DNA of 35,577 nucleotides from Oscillospiraceae bacterium. Its GTDB lineage: Bacteria > Bacillota > Clostridia > Oscillospirales > Butyricicoccaceae. Shown piece by piece: positions 20,505 through 27,357 of the stretch. Both the position numbers and the translations under genes were made by a program. Below the pieces are notes generated by a model. It made no database searches. It worked only from the letters and a program-made list of their open reading frames with translations, and was not told where the DNA came from. The stretch's first letter is position 1; each line of letters starts with the position of its first letter. Location: contig SVKN01000020.1 in assembly GCA_015068445.1 (NCBI GenBank), positions 1-35,577 of the forward strand, given 5' to 3'.

Positions 20505-21326
20505 ATGAATCGACCGATCATCGTCCACGACGCGCATATGCATTTCGGGCCCCGCGGGCCCATCGAGGCGGCGGCGCTGACGTCCCCGCTGCGGGACAGG
20601 TTCCCCGCCTACAAAACCATGCAGTTCAGCCGCATGGAGGATTACGAGAGCCAGTTCGAGGCCCATCACGTGGAGAAGGCCGTCCTCGTGCCCTTCGTGC
20701 TCAAGGAGCCGGGGCTTGAGACCCAGACGAACTGGTGCCTCGATTACGCAAGGCAGCACCCGGGCCGGTTTTACCCCTACGCCCTGATCGACGACGACGA
20801 CCCCGACTACGTCGAGCGCCACTATGGCGAGCTCGTCGGCCTCAAGCAGCACATCATCCTCCATGAGACGGAAGTGACGAGCGCCCGGCGGGAGATGTTC
20901 GCCCTGCTGCAGGAGCATGGGCTCGTCCTGCTGCTTCACACCCATTCGGACAAGCGCGTGCAGTACGTCACGGAGATCGTCCGCGACTTCCCGCATCTGA
21001 AGATCCAGGTGGCGCACATGGGCCGGGCCAAGGCCGATAACGTCCCCTTCATGCGGGAGATCATCGAGACCTTCGCCCCCTTTGAGAACGTCTTTTTCGA
21101 CACGTCCACCATCCGTATCCCGGAGGTCGTCACGATGGCCGTCCGGAAGATCGGCGCCGAGCGCGTGCTGTACGGCTCCGATTTCCCGTTTTTCATGGAC
21201 GAGACAGGGGAGGAGGACGTCATGCAGGCCCAGATCGACCACATCCTGCGCGCCGAGATCACGGACCGTCAGCGCGAGCTGATCTTCCGTGAAAACTTCG
21301 ACCGCCTCATCACCTTCGGCAAATAA
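20505..21326 (+). CDS. Metal-dependent amidohydrolase (amidohydrolase_2 / TIM-barrel hydrolase family)
   Basis: The 273-residue protein has the amidohydrolase-2 pattern: an N-terminal HxH in DAHMHFG near residue 10, a barrel His in LLLHTHSDK near 145, another in VAHMGRAKADN near 168, and the late Asp in LYGSDFPFF near 223. Family members hydrolyse or decarboxylate diverse small substrates with one or two metal ions; the substrate is not predictable here. Codon use returns to the strongly G/C-ending core style, unlike the transporter just upstream. It lies 21 bases before the creatininase-family gene, probably in one operon, which suggests successive hydrolysis of a cyclic amide or ureido compound. 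Confidence 0.85.
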   Translation: MNRPIIVHDAHMHFGPRGPIEAAALTSPLRDRFPAYKTMQFSRMEDYESQFEAHHVEKAVLVPFVLKEPGLETQTNWCLDYARQHPGRFYPYALIDDDDPDYVERHYGELVGLKQHIILHETEVTSARREMFALLQEHGLVLLLHTHSDKRVQYVTEIVRDFPHLKIQVAHMGRAKADNVPFMREIIETFAPFENVFFDTSTIRIPEVVTMAVRKIGAERVLYGSDFPFFMDETGEEDVMQAQIDHILRAEITDRQRELIFRENFDRLITFGK

Positions 21327-21347
21327 TCAAAAAAAGGAGATACAACA

Positions 21348-22112
21348 ATGGGACATCTTATCAGCGAGCTCACTTATGAGCAGTGCCAGGATCTGATCAA
21401 CGAGGATACCGTCGTCATGCTGCCCATCGGCGGCGGCTCCAAGGAGCACGGCGGCCAGCTGCCCATGGGCACCGACTACATCGTCTGCGACTGGATGGCC
21501 AGGGAGGTCACCAAGCGCGCCGACGTGCTGACGCTGCCCACCATGCCCTTCGCCTACTTCCCGGCCTTCATCAAGTGGAAGGGCTCCGTCAGCGTCGATT
21601 ACCAGAACTTCATCAACTATACGAAGGACGTTTTGATGAGCTTCGTGCGCTACGGCGTGCGCAAGTTTCTGATCCTCGACTTCGGCGTTTCCACCCATAT
21701 CCCCCTGAAGCTGCTGGCCCTGACCATGAACAACGAGTACAACGTCAAGGTAGCGGTCTCCGACTGCACCGGCTGCGGCCGCGAGGTGGAGAAGGAGGTC
21801 TGCTCCCAGCCCTCCGGCGGTCACGGCGACGAGGCCGAGACGAGCATGGTCCTGCACATCCGTCCCGATCTGGTCCACATGGACCGCGCGGCGGAGGAGT
21901 ATTCTCCCAGCTTCCCCAAGACCCGCGGCGCGGGCTTTGAGAAGATCTATTTCCCCAACCGCATGGTCACCCCTCACGGCACAAACGGCAACAGCACGCT
22001 GGCCGATCCCGTCAAGGGCGAGAAGATCCTCAACGCGGAGGTCGACGACATCGTCGCCTTCCTGGAGGAGTTCAAGGCCTGGGACATCGGCGACGGCGAC
22101 TATAAGGGCTAA
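21348..22112 (+). CDS. Creatininase-family protein
   Basis: The 254-residue protein begins with the family pattern VVMLPIGGGSKEHGGQLPMGTD (residues 20-41), where Glu and His bind metal and the Asp lies in the P-MGTD segment. HGDEAETSMVLHIRPD near 161-176 is the second conserved metal/catalytic region (HAGExETS-like), and MVTPHGTNGNSTLADPVKGE near 208-227 matches the C-terminal loop. Family members open cyclic or linear amides (creatinine, mycofactocin precursor, formamides). In place of the usual HAGE there is HGDEAE, so the active site may differ. Ribosome site AAAGGAG precedes the ATG. A remnant of a related protein is at 13844-14128. Confidence 0.85.
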   Translation: MGHLISELTYEQCQDLINEDTVVMLPIGGGSKEHGGQLPMGTDYIVCDWMAREVTKRADVLTLPTMPFAYFPAFIKWKGSVSVDYQNFINYTKDVLMSFVRYGVRKFLILDFGVSTHIPLKLLALTMNNEYNVKVAVSDCTGCGREVEKEVCSQPSGGHGDEAETSMVLHIRPDLVHMDRAAEEYSPSFPKTRGAGFEKIYFPNRMVTPHGTNGNSTLADPVKGEKILNAEVDDIVAFLEEFKAWDIGDGDYKG

Positions 22113-22118
22113 AATCAA

Positions 22119-22155
22119 GACCCCCGCTTCACAGTGAAGCGGGGGTCATTTTTTT
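22119..22155 (+). terminator. Terminator after the creatininase-family gene
   Basis: GACCCCCGCTTC (22119-22130) pairs with GAAGCGGGGGTC (22136-22147) around ACAGT, followed by A and seven T (22149-22155). The kinase gene on the other strand ends at 22159, so this convergent site may also stop minus-strand transcripts. Confidence 0.92.
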
Positions 22156-22158
22156 CAT

Positions 22159-23286
22159 CTATCGTTCGATCGGCAGCACCGCCGTGAAGCGGCTGCCGAG
22201 GCCTTCGCGGCTCAGGACCTCGATCCGTCCGCCGTGGCGGCGGATGATCCAGTCCGCGATGGACAGACCCAGACCGCTGCCGCCCGTCTGACGAGCGCGG
22301 GCCTCGTCGGCGCGGTAAAAGCGCTCCAGCACGTGAGCCTGATCCTGCTGGGAAATGCCGATACCCTCGTCCTGCACCCACAGTCGGACGTCACTGCCGT
22401 CCCGCCGCAGACCCAGCGTCACGGTGGTATCCGCCGGGGCGTACTTGACGGCGTTGTCGCAGAAGATGCGCACGGCCTGCTTGATCATGTCGGCGTCGCC
22501 GCGACAGGCGATGGCTTCCTCGGGCAGCTTCAGCTGCCACTGATGGTCCGGGGAGATCATCTCGTATTCGCTCTCCGTCTCCCGCAGCATGTCGTTCAGG
22601 GAGAAGTCCGTCACCTTCAGCGGATTGCGCCCGCTGTCGCCCCGGGCCAGGAACAGAAGCTGATCTACCAAGTGACTCATGTGCTCGCTCTCGCTCTTGA
22701 TGGCGGAAATGCCTTCCTCCAGCACCTGCGGGTCGTCCTTGCCCCAGCGGTCCAGCATGTCGGCATAACCCTGGATCACGGAGATCGGCGTGCGCAGCTC
22801 GTGGGAGGCGTCGGAGACGAACCGCGCCTGCCGCGCGTATGACTCGCGCATGCGCTGCAGCAGACGGTTGACCGCCGCCTCCAGCCCCTGCAGCTCACTG
22901 TTGCCCGTATGCAGGGTGCCGTCCTGGGGGTCCATGGCCTGGATGGCATTCTCCAGCTGGCGCAGGACTTCGTCATCCTGCTTTTCGCGGCTGATGGCGC
23001 GCGTCGTCTCGGCCAGCCGCGTCAGCGGCCGCATGATGCGGTTGAGGGACGCCGAGCCGAACAGCAGACTGAAGATGAAATACGCCTGCTCAAAGAGGAA
23101 CAGCGGCGTCAGCAGCCGGAGCCCGCGCAGGGGAGCGGTGGGGTCCACCAGACCGATCGTGAATAAGATGCCCAGCACGATGGCGTCCAGGATCAGGAAC
23201 AACAGCAGCGTCCACAGGAGCTGCCGCCCGTGGATGCGCCAGACGATGGACTTTGCCCGGGGCGTCTTTTCCTTCTTATTTCTCAT
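22159..23286 (-). CDS. Two-component sensor histidine kinase
   Basis: The 375-residue membrane kinase has transmembrane segments near residues 22-46 and 59-77 with only a very short loop between, so it has little extracytoplasmic sensing domain. A HAMP-like linker (RIMRPLTRLAETTRAIS) follows. The phosphorylated His is H162 in DASHELRTPISV. The ATPase domain has N-box FCDNAVKYAP, G1 QDEGIGIS, F-box ERFYRADEAR and G2 GGSGLGLSI. Its first codons overlap the end of the response regulator gene by 11 bases, so the two are one operon. A short sensor loop suggests it senses membrane or envelope state, as in cell-wall-stress kinases; this is inference. Confidence 0.93.
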   Translation of the reverse strand: MRNKKEKTPRAKSIVWRIHGRQLLWTLLLFLILDAIVLGILFTIGLVDPTAPLRGLRLLTPLFLFEQAYFIFSLLFGSASLNRIMRPLTRLAETTRAISREKQDDEVLRQLENAIQAMDPQDGTLHTGNSELQGLEAAVNRLLQRMRESYARQARFVSDASHELRTPISVIQGYADMLDRWGKDDPQVLEEGISAIKSESEHMSHLVDQLLFLARGDSGRNPLKVTDFSLNDMLRETESEYEMISPDHQWQLKLPEEAIACRGDADMIKQAVRIFCDNAVKYAPADTTVTLGLRRDGSDVRLWVQDEGIGISQQDQAHVLERFYRADEARARQTGGSGLGLSIADWIIRRHGGRIEVLSREGLGSRFTAVLPIER

Positions 23287-23968
23287 GGGGCTCCTCCCGC
23301 AGCACGTAGCCCACGGAGCGCACCGTGTGGATCAGCTTCACGCCGAACACGTCGTCGATCTTGCTGCGCAGGAAGCGGATATACACGTCCACCACGTTGG
23401 TCTCACCCAGGTAGTCGTACCCCCAGACCTTCTCCATCAGCGCGCTGCGGGAGAGAACGATCTCCTTGTTGAGCATCAGCGTCTCCAGCAGCAGGAACTC
23501 CCGCCCGGTCAGCGTGATCTCCGTCTCGCCGTAGCGCACTTGATGACGGCCGCGGTCCAGCGTCAGCGCCCCGCAGGTGAGAATGTCCTGCTCCTGCGCC
23601 CCGGCCTTGCGGTCGCGCAGGGCGGCGCGGATGCGCGCCAGCAGCTCCTCGATGGCGAAGGGCTTTGTGATGTAGTCCTGCGCGCCCATGTCCAGCCCCG
23701 CCACCTTGTCCATGACGGCGTCCCGGGCCGTCAGCAGGATCACGGGCATGTCCGAGGTCTTGCGCAGGCGGCGCAGGATCTCCATCCCGTTGAGCCCGGG
23801 CAGCATGATGTCCAGCAGACACAGGTCGAAGCGGCCCGACTGCAGCAGCTCCAGCCCGTCGCGGCCGTCGCAGGTTTTTTCCACCTCATAGCCCTCGTGG
23901 CTCAGCTCCAGCTCGATGAACCGCGCCAGCTTCTCTTCATCCTCGACGATCAATATCCGGTTGCCCAT
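23276..23968 (-). CDS. OmpR/PhoB-family response regulator
   Basis: The 230-residue regulator has a receiver domain with acidic EDEE near residue 9, phospho-acceptor D53 in LLDIMLPGLNG, and the conserved Lys in DYITKPF near 103. A winged-helix DNA-binding domain follows from about residue 130 (LTGREFLLLETLM, TNVVDVYIRFLRSKID, HTVRSVGYVL). The start ATG has AGGAGT eight bases before it. The histidine kinase follows with an 11-base overlap and is its cognate partner. Target genes cannot be read from the window. Confidence 0.95.
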   Translation of the reverse strand: MGNRILIVEDEEKLARFIELELSHEGYEVEKTCDGRDGLELLQSGRFDLCLLDIMLPGLNGMEILRRLRKTSDMPVILLTARDAVMDKVAGLDMGAQDYITKPFAIEELLARIRAALRDRKAGAQEQDILTCGALTLDRGRHQVRYGETEITLTGREFLLLETLMLNKEIVLSRSALMEKVWGYDYLGETNVVDVYIRFLRSKIDDVFGVKLIHTVRSVGYVLREEPHEK

Positions 23969-23995
23969 ACTAACACTCCTTGCAAACAGGGGAAT

Positions 23996-24019
23996 AGCCC
24001 CGGCGCTTCCGCCGGGGCT
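23996..24019 (-). terminator. Hairpin between the DUF4342-like gene and the response regulator
   Basis: AGCCCCGGCG pairs with CGCCGGGGCT (23996-24005 with 24010-24019) around a tetraloop that reads GAAG on the minus strand. Downstream on the minus strand the sequence is ATTCCCCTG rather than a T run, so termination would be weak. Only 27 bases remain before the regulator start, leaving no room for a separate promoter; partial readthrough is possible. Confidence 0.6.
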
Positions 24020-24032
24020 TTGTCGTCATCGC

Positions 24033-24560
24033 TTACTTGTTGTTCCGCATCTCGCGGGCGCTGTCGACCTCGCGCCGGAAGTCGGTCTTGATGTTCTCGG
24101 CCACCTCGGCGGCCTTGTCCCAGGCGCGGTTGATCTTGTCGCGGCCCAGATCGGGGCCGGCGAAGCTGTAGCTGCAGCCGCAGAACAGGCCGATCACCAG
24201 CAGCAGCGCCGTCACCCAGAAGGCGATGACCGCCGACAGCACGAAAATCGTCACGGGCACGGCGCCGATCAGGTTGTCCTTGCGCCGGATCTGCAGCGTG
24301 TTGCGGTTGCCGCGGGCGATCAGGCTTTTGATCCAGGCCACGAAGCCGTTCCAGCCCCAATGCCCGTCCTTTTTGCCCTCTTCAAAGCTCGCCCGCCGGG
24401 GCGCTTCCTCCGCGCGCGGCGGGTCCAGCCGACCCTGCTTCTCCAGCAGGATCATCGCCTCCAGCAGGTCGCCGTCCGTCTCAGTGAGCACGGCTTTTGC
24501 TTCCTCGTAAGAAATATCGGCCTTTTCTCGGAGCCGTTCGACCTTATCCATGAAATCCAT
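24033..24560 (-). CDS. DUF4342-like membrane protein with N-terminal UBA/TS-like domain
   Basis: The 175-residue protein starts with a three-helix UBA/EF-Ts-like segment (VERLREKADISYEEAKAVLTE, residues 7-27, then DGDLLEAMILLE), as in DUF4342 proteins. A charged linker follows, then a conserved basic strand (NTLQIRRKDNLIGAVPV), a hydrophobic pair of segments near 102-128 and a polar tail. It is probably a small cytoplasm-facing membrane protein; the function of DUF4342 proteins is unknown. GGGAGG lies eight bases before the ATG at 24560; an ATG three codons later is an alternative start. It precedes the response regulator on the same strand, so a link to envelope signalling is possible. Confidence 0.75.
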   Translation of the reverse strand: MDFMDKVERLREKADISYEEAKAVLTETDGDLLEAMILLEKQGRLDPPRAEEAPRRASFEEGKKDGHWGWNGFVAWIKSLIARGNRNTLQIRRKDNLIGAVPVTIFVLSAVIAFWVTALLLVIGLFCGCSYSFAGPDLGRDKINRAWDKAAEVAENIKTDFRREVDSAREMRNNK

Positions 24561-24634
24561 TGTAAAGCCTCCCGTTTCTTTTTGATGGCTCTATCCTACA
24601 CCATCCGTCTTAAAAGGCCACTGAAGAAAGATGA

Positions 24635-24656
24635 AAAACGCATTAAAACGCGTTTT
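24635..24656 (-). terminator. Terminator-like stem after the GNAT gene
   Basis: On the minus strand AAAACGC and GCGTTTT (24650-24656 with 24635-24641) form a seven-pair stem with an eight-base loop, followed by TTCATCTTTC. It overlaps the GNAT stop codon. The A/T-rich stem makes it only moderately convincing. Confidence 0.45.
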
Positions 24657-25095
24657 ACAGTTTCTTATACATGAAGTCCTCGCCGCGGCAGACGAACCCC
24701 CGGTGAAGGTAAAACGAGTGGCTGGCCTCGTAGCCCGTCCCGCCCAGATGGACGAGGATGCCCGTCTTCCGGAGGGCCCGGACGTGCTCCTCCGCCGTCC
24801 GGTAGAGGGCCGAGCCGATCCCGCGCCCCTGCATATCGGGCTTGACGTAAAACCGATGGAGCCGCACGTCTCCGGTGCCCTCGACAGCGCTGTACCCGAC
24901 GCAGCCCGCCACCCGGTCCCGATCGTCGATGGCCAGCCAGAACATGTCGCCCTTGCGCAGGTAATTGCCTTCGACGTCCAGCAGGTCCGGGTTCAGCCGC
25001 GGCACGTGTCCCAGCGAATCCTTCGTCAGCAGGATCATGAAGATCATGTCGTCCCGGTACCGGGCTTCAAAGGGGATGATCCTCACGCTGTCCAT
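24655..25095 (-). CDS. GNAT-family N-acetyltransferase
   Basis: The 146-residue protein has the GNAT fold signature: beta strand DMFWLAIDDRDRVAGCVGY, then VRLHRFYVKPDMQGRGIGSALY (split here for clarity: VRLHRFYVKP and MQGRGIGSALY), with the acetyl-CoA pyrophosphate loop QGRGIGS, and a C-terminal YEASHSFYLHRGF. The acceptor substrate cannot be predicted. The frame is open far upstream, but the true start is the ATG at 25095, two bases after the stop of the preceding cysteine-rich gene. No good ribosome site precedes it, so translation is probably coupled to that gene. Confidence 0.88.
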   Translation of the reverse strand: MDSVRIIPFEARYRDDMIFMILLTKDSLGHVPRLNPDLLDVEGNYLRKGDMFWLAIDDRDRVAGCVGYSAVEGTGDVRLHRFYVKPDMQGRGIGSALYRTAEEHVRALRKTGILVHLGGTGYEASHSFYLHRGFVCRGEDFMYKKL

Positions 25096-25097
25096 GC

Positions 25098-25727
25098 TCA
25101 GTACGTCCCCGTGATCAGCCGCGCCAGATGGATAGCGTTCTGCCCCGAGAGGCTCACGCCCGCGGTGCAGCGGTTGCAGTACGTCACCACGTCGGGGCAG
25201 GGGTACTTTTCCGCCTGCTCCGCGAACAAAAGGCTCAGCTGCTCCGGCGTCAGCCGCTCCAGGGGCGTCTGCTCCAGCAGCAAAAGGTTCTCGACCCGCC
25301 GCGGCTCGAAGTGGATGTTGCCGCAGAAGACGCTGTTCTCCCGGTTCTCGGCCATCTCCGCCACCTTCACGTTCATGCGCCGGAGGCACCCGCGCACGGC
25401 CTCGTGGATCTCGGGATGCTCCCGGTCGCGCCAGCAGTCCTGCACCGTGACGGTCAGTCCGCCGTAATCGGGCCAGTCGAAATCGTCGCGCGTCAGCAGC
25501 CAGTCAAAGAGGTTCCGCAGCCGGAACTGCCCGGGCGCACGCTGCTCCAGCGTGGCGCGGCAGGCTTGACAGAGGTAGATCGCCTCCGCGCCCGCGGGGT
25601 ATCGGAGCGGATCGACCCGGCAGCACCCGGCCTCGTCCATGTACCGCGCCATGAGTGCGCCGAGGCGGCGGGACGCTTCCGGGTTGGCGGCGGTGAAATT
25701 GCAGCTGGGGAAGAAGAGCTGTGTCAT
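25098..25727 (-). CDS. Small HdrB-like cysteine-rich (CCG-domain) iron-sulfur protein
   Basis: The 209-residue protein has two cysteine sets like the CCG repeats of heterodisulfide reductase HdrB and glycolate oxidase GlcF. Set one is C9, C35-C36 and C53xxC56; set two is C98, C135 in FCGN and a CxxC in TYCNRCTAG near 190. MAENRENSVFCG resembles the classic ENREx(n)CCG segment, with one Cys of the pair missing. In relatives these ligate a non-cubane [4Fe-4S] cluster that handles thiol/disulfide or electron transfer. The start at 25727 has GGAGGT nine bases upstream. It is much shorter than HdrB (about 290 residues). Exact family is uncertain. Confidence 0.65.
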   Translation of the reverse strand: MTQLFFPSCNFTAANPEASRRLGALMARYMDEAGCCRVDPLRYPAGAEAIYLCQACRATLEQRAPGQFRLRNLFDWLLTRDDFDWPDYGGLTVTVQDCWRDREHPEIHEAVRGCLRRMNVKVAEMAENRENSVFCGNIHFEPRRVENLLLLEQTPLERLTPEQLSLLFAEQAEKYPCPDVVTYCNRCTAGVSLSGQNAIHLARLITGTY

Positions 25728-25758
25728 AGCGGTCTGACCTCCATTCGTATCTGATATC

Positions 25759-25787
25759 AATATACAGACAAAAACGTCGAAATGCAA
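25759..25787 (-). promoter_or_regulatory. Promoter for the HdrB-like/GNAT pair
   Basis: On the minus strand TTGCAT (25787-25782) and TATATT (25764-25759) are spaced by 17 bases, about 30 bases before the start codon. It diverges from the promoter at 25801. Confidence 0.65.
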
Positions 25788-25800
25788 CCCCTGTCCGCTC

Positions 25801-25829
25801 TTGCAAGCGCGGGACGCTCATGGTATGAT
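25801..25829 (+). promoter_or_regulatory. Promoter for the SLH/beta-helix gene
   Basis: TTGCAA (25801-25806) and TATGAT (25824-25829) are spaced by 17 bases, followed by an alternating TATATATATA run and the ribosome site AAAGGAG. Only 13 bases separate its -35 from that of the divergent promoter, so one regulator could control both. Confidence 0.7.
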
Positions 25830-25865
25830 ATATATATACCGATCCATCAGAAAGGAGACTTTCCT

Positions 25866-27248
25866 ATGAACAGACGCATCCTCTACGCGCTCATCGCGCT
25901 GACGCTCTGCCTGACGCTGCTGCCCGTCACGTCCCTGGCCGACGGTCCGGCGTTCAAGGACGTCAAGCCGGAGGATTATTATTACGACGCCGTCAACTGG
26001 GCCGTGGGCGCAGGCGTGACCAACGGCACGTCCGACACGACCTTCTCTCCTGACGACACCTGCACCCGCGCGCAGGTGGTCACGTTCCTCTGGCGCGCCA
26101 ATGGCAGCCCGGAGCCCGCCAGCAAGCAGAACCCCTTCGCCGACGTCCCCGCGGGCAGCTGGTATGAGAAGCCCGTCCTGTGGGCCGCCGAGAGCGGCAT
26201 CACCAACGGCACCTCTGCTGCCACCTTCTCGCCCGAGGAGACTTGCATCTGCGCCCAGATCGTCACGTTCCTCTGGCGCGCCTCCGGCTGGCCCGCCCCC
26301 GGCGAGAGCAAGCTCACCGCCGCCTGGCCCGAGAGCTACTTCCGCGACGCCGTCACCTGGGCCGATAACCTCGATCTGCTCTCCGGCGCCGGCACGGCCT
26401 TCAACGCCGCCGCGCCCTGCTCCCGCGCGATGACCGTCTACTACATCCACGGCGCCGCCTTCGGCATGCGCACCGTCAGGGTCGAGAACATGGCCCAGCT
26501 CATCGCCGCCATCGCTCCCAACACGCATATCGTCCTCACGGACGGCGAGTACAACATCACCCGCTGGCTGCATAATCTGCCCGAGGGCACAGCCCCCAGC
26601 GCTGCGTCCAATAACCCCTATGTCAGGCTGGAGTACAACTACGACGATTACGAGCTCTGCCTGCAGGGTCTGTCCAACTTCGAGCTGGAGGCTGAGACGA
26701 GCGGCAACGTCCACGTGATCACCGAGTGCCCCGTCGCCAACGTTTTGACTTTGGTCGACTGCTCGAACGTGAAGCTCAGCGGTCTCGTCCTCGGCCATGC
26801 GGTGGCGGAAGCCGTCTGCACCGGCGGCGTCGTCCACATGGAAGGCTGCACGGACGTCACGCTGGATCATATGGACCTCTACGGCTGCGGCACCTTCGGT
26901 CTCACGGCCCTGCGCGTCAATGGCCTGACGGTCACCGATTCTGTCATCCGCGACTGCACCTACGGCATCATGACCCTGAGCGAGGTCCACGACGCCCTGT
27001 TCGAGCGCTTGGCCTGCCGCAACTGCAGCCACTTCGACCAGATGGAGCTGCTGTCCAGCAACGTCTTGTTCAAAACCTGCTGGTTCACGGGCAACGCCTG
27101 GGACGAGTGGTCCTCCTTCCTCCGCATCGATGACGGCGCCTCCGCACGCTTTGACGGCTGCACCTTCGACGTCGCCGCCTACCGCGACCTCGTCAACAAC
27201 AGCCGCTTCAACAGCAAGGTGATCGTCCAGAATCAGACACTGGTATAA
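25866..27248 (+). CDS. Secreted SLH-domain protein with beta-helix region
   Basis: The 460-residue protein starts with a signal peptide (ILYALIALTLCLTLLPV, cleavage near ADG at residue 27). Three S-layer homology repeats follow: AFKDVKPEDYYYDAVNWA near 30, NPFADVPAGSWYEKPVLWA near 88 and a degenerate third, ESYFRDAVTWADNL near 155. They would bind pyruvylated or secondary cell-wall polymer. From about residue 215 short repeated strands with Asn/Cys turns (VDCSNVKLSGL, MEGCTDVTLDHM, TDSVIRDCTYGI, FERLACRNCSH, FKTCWFTGN) suggest a right-handed parallel beta-helix, as in polysaccharide-acting or NosD-like proteins. No catalytic residues could be assigned. The start at 25866 is set by AAAGGAG and the signal peptide. 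Confidence 0.85.
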   Translation: MNRRILYALIALTLCLTLLPVTSLADGPAFKDVKPEDYYYDAVNWAVGAGVTNGTSDTTFSPDDTCTRAQVVTFLWRANGSPEPASKQNPFADVPAGSWYEKPVLWAAESGITNGTSAATFSPEETCICAQIVTFLWRASGWPAPGESKLTAAWPESYFRDAVTWADNLDLLSGAGTAFNAAAPCSRAMTVYYIHGAAFGMRTVRVENMAQLIAAIAPNTHIVLTDGEYNITRWLHNLPEGTAPSAASNNPYVRLEYNYDDYELCLQGLSNFELEAETSGNVHVITECPVANVLTLVDCSNVKLSGLVLGHAVAEAVCTGGVVHMEGCTDVTLDHMDLYGCGTFGLTALRVNGLTVTDSVIRDCTYGIMTLSEVHDALFERLACRNCSHFDQMELLSSNVLFKTCWFTGNAWDEWSSFLRIDDGASARFDGCTFDVAAYRDLVNNSRFNSKVIVQNQTLV

Positions 27249-27262
27249 AAAACAACGAACGC

Positions 27263-27296
27263 AGAAAGCGGCGCGTAAGCGCCGCTTTCTCTTTTT
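27263..27296 (+). terminator. Terminator after the SLH/beta-helix gene
   Basis: AGAAAGCGGCGC (27263-27274) pairs perfectly with GCGCCGCTTTCT (27279-27290) around GTAA, followed by CTTTTT. The 12-pair stem and T run make a strong site. Confidence 0.93.
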
Positions 27297-27297
27297 A

Positions 27298-27326
27298 TTG
27301 AAATGAAGCACCGGGAATGATATAAT
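27298..27326 (+). promoter_or_regulatory. Near-consensus promoter of the five-gene redox operon
   Basis: TTGAAA (27298-27303) and a perfect TATAAT (27321-27326) are spaced by 17 bases, starting two bases after the previous terminator's T run. AAAGGGGAAG precedes the first start codon. Such a strong site suggests high basal expression unless repressed. Confidence 0.85.
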
Positions 27327-27357
27327 CGTTTTAATATGATATGAAAGGGGAAGACCA

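Noticed and set aside
24655-25389. 244-residue version of the GNAT protein starting at 25389
   Set aside because: The first 98 codons overlap the HdrB-like gene out of frame and have no GNAT features; the ATG at 25095 fits family length.
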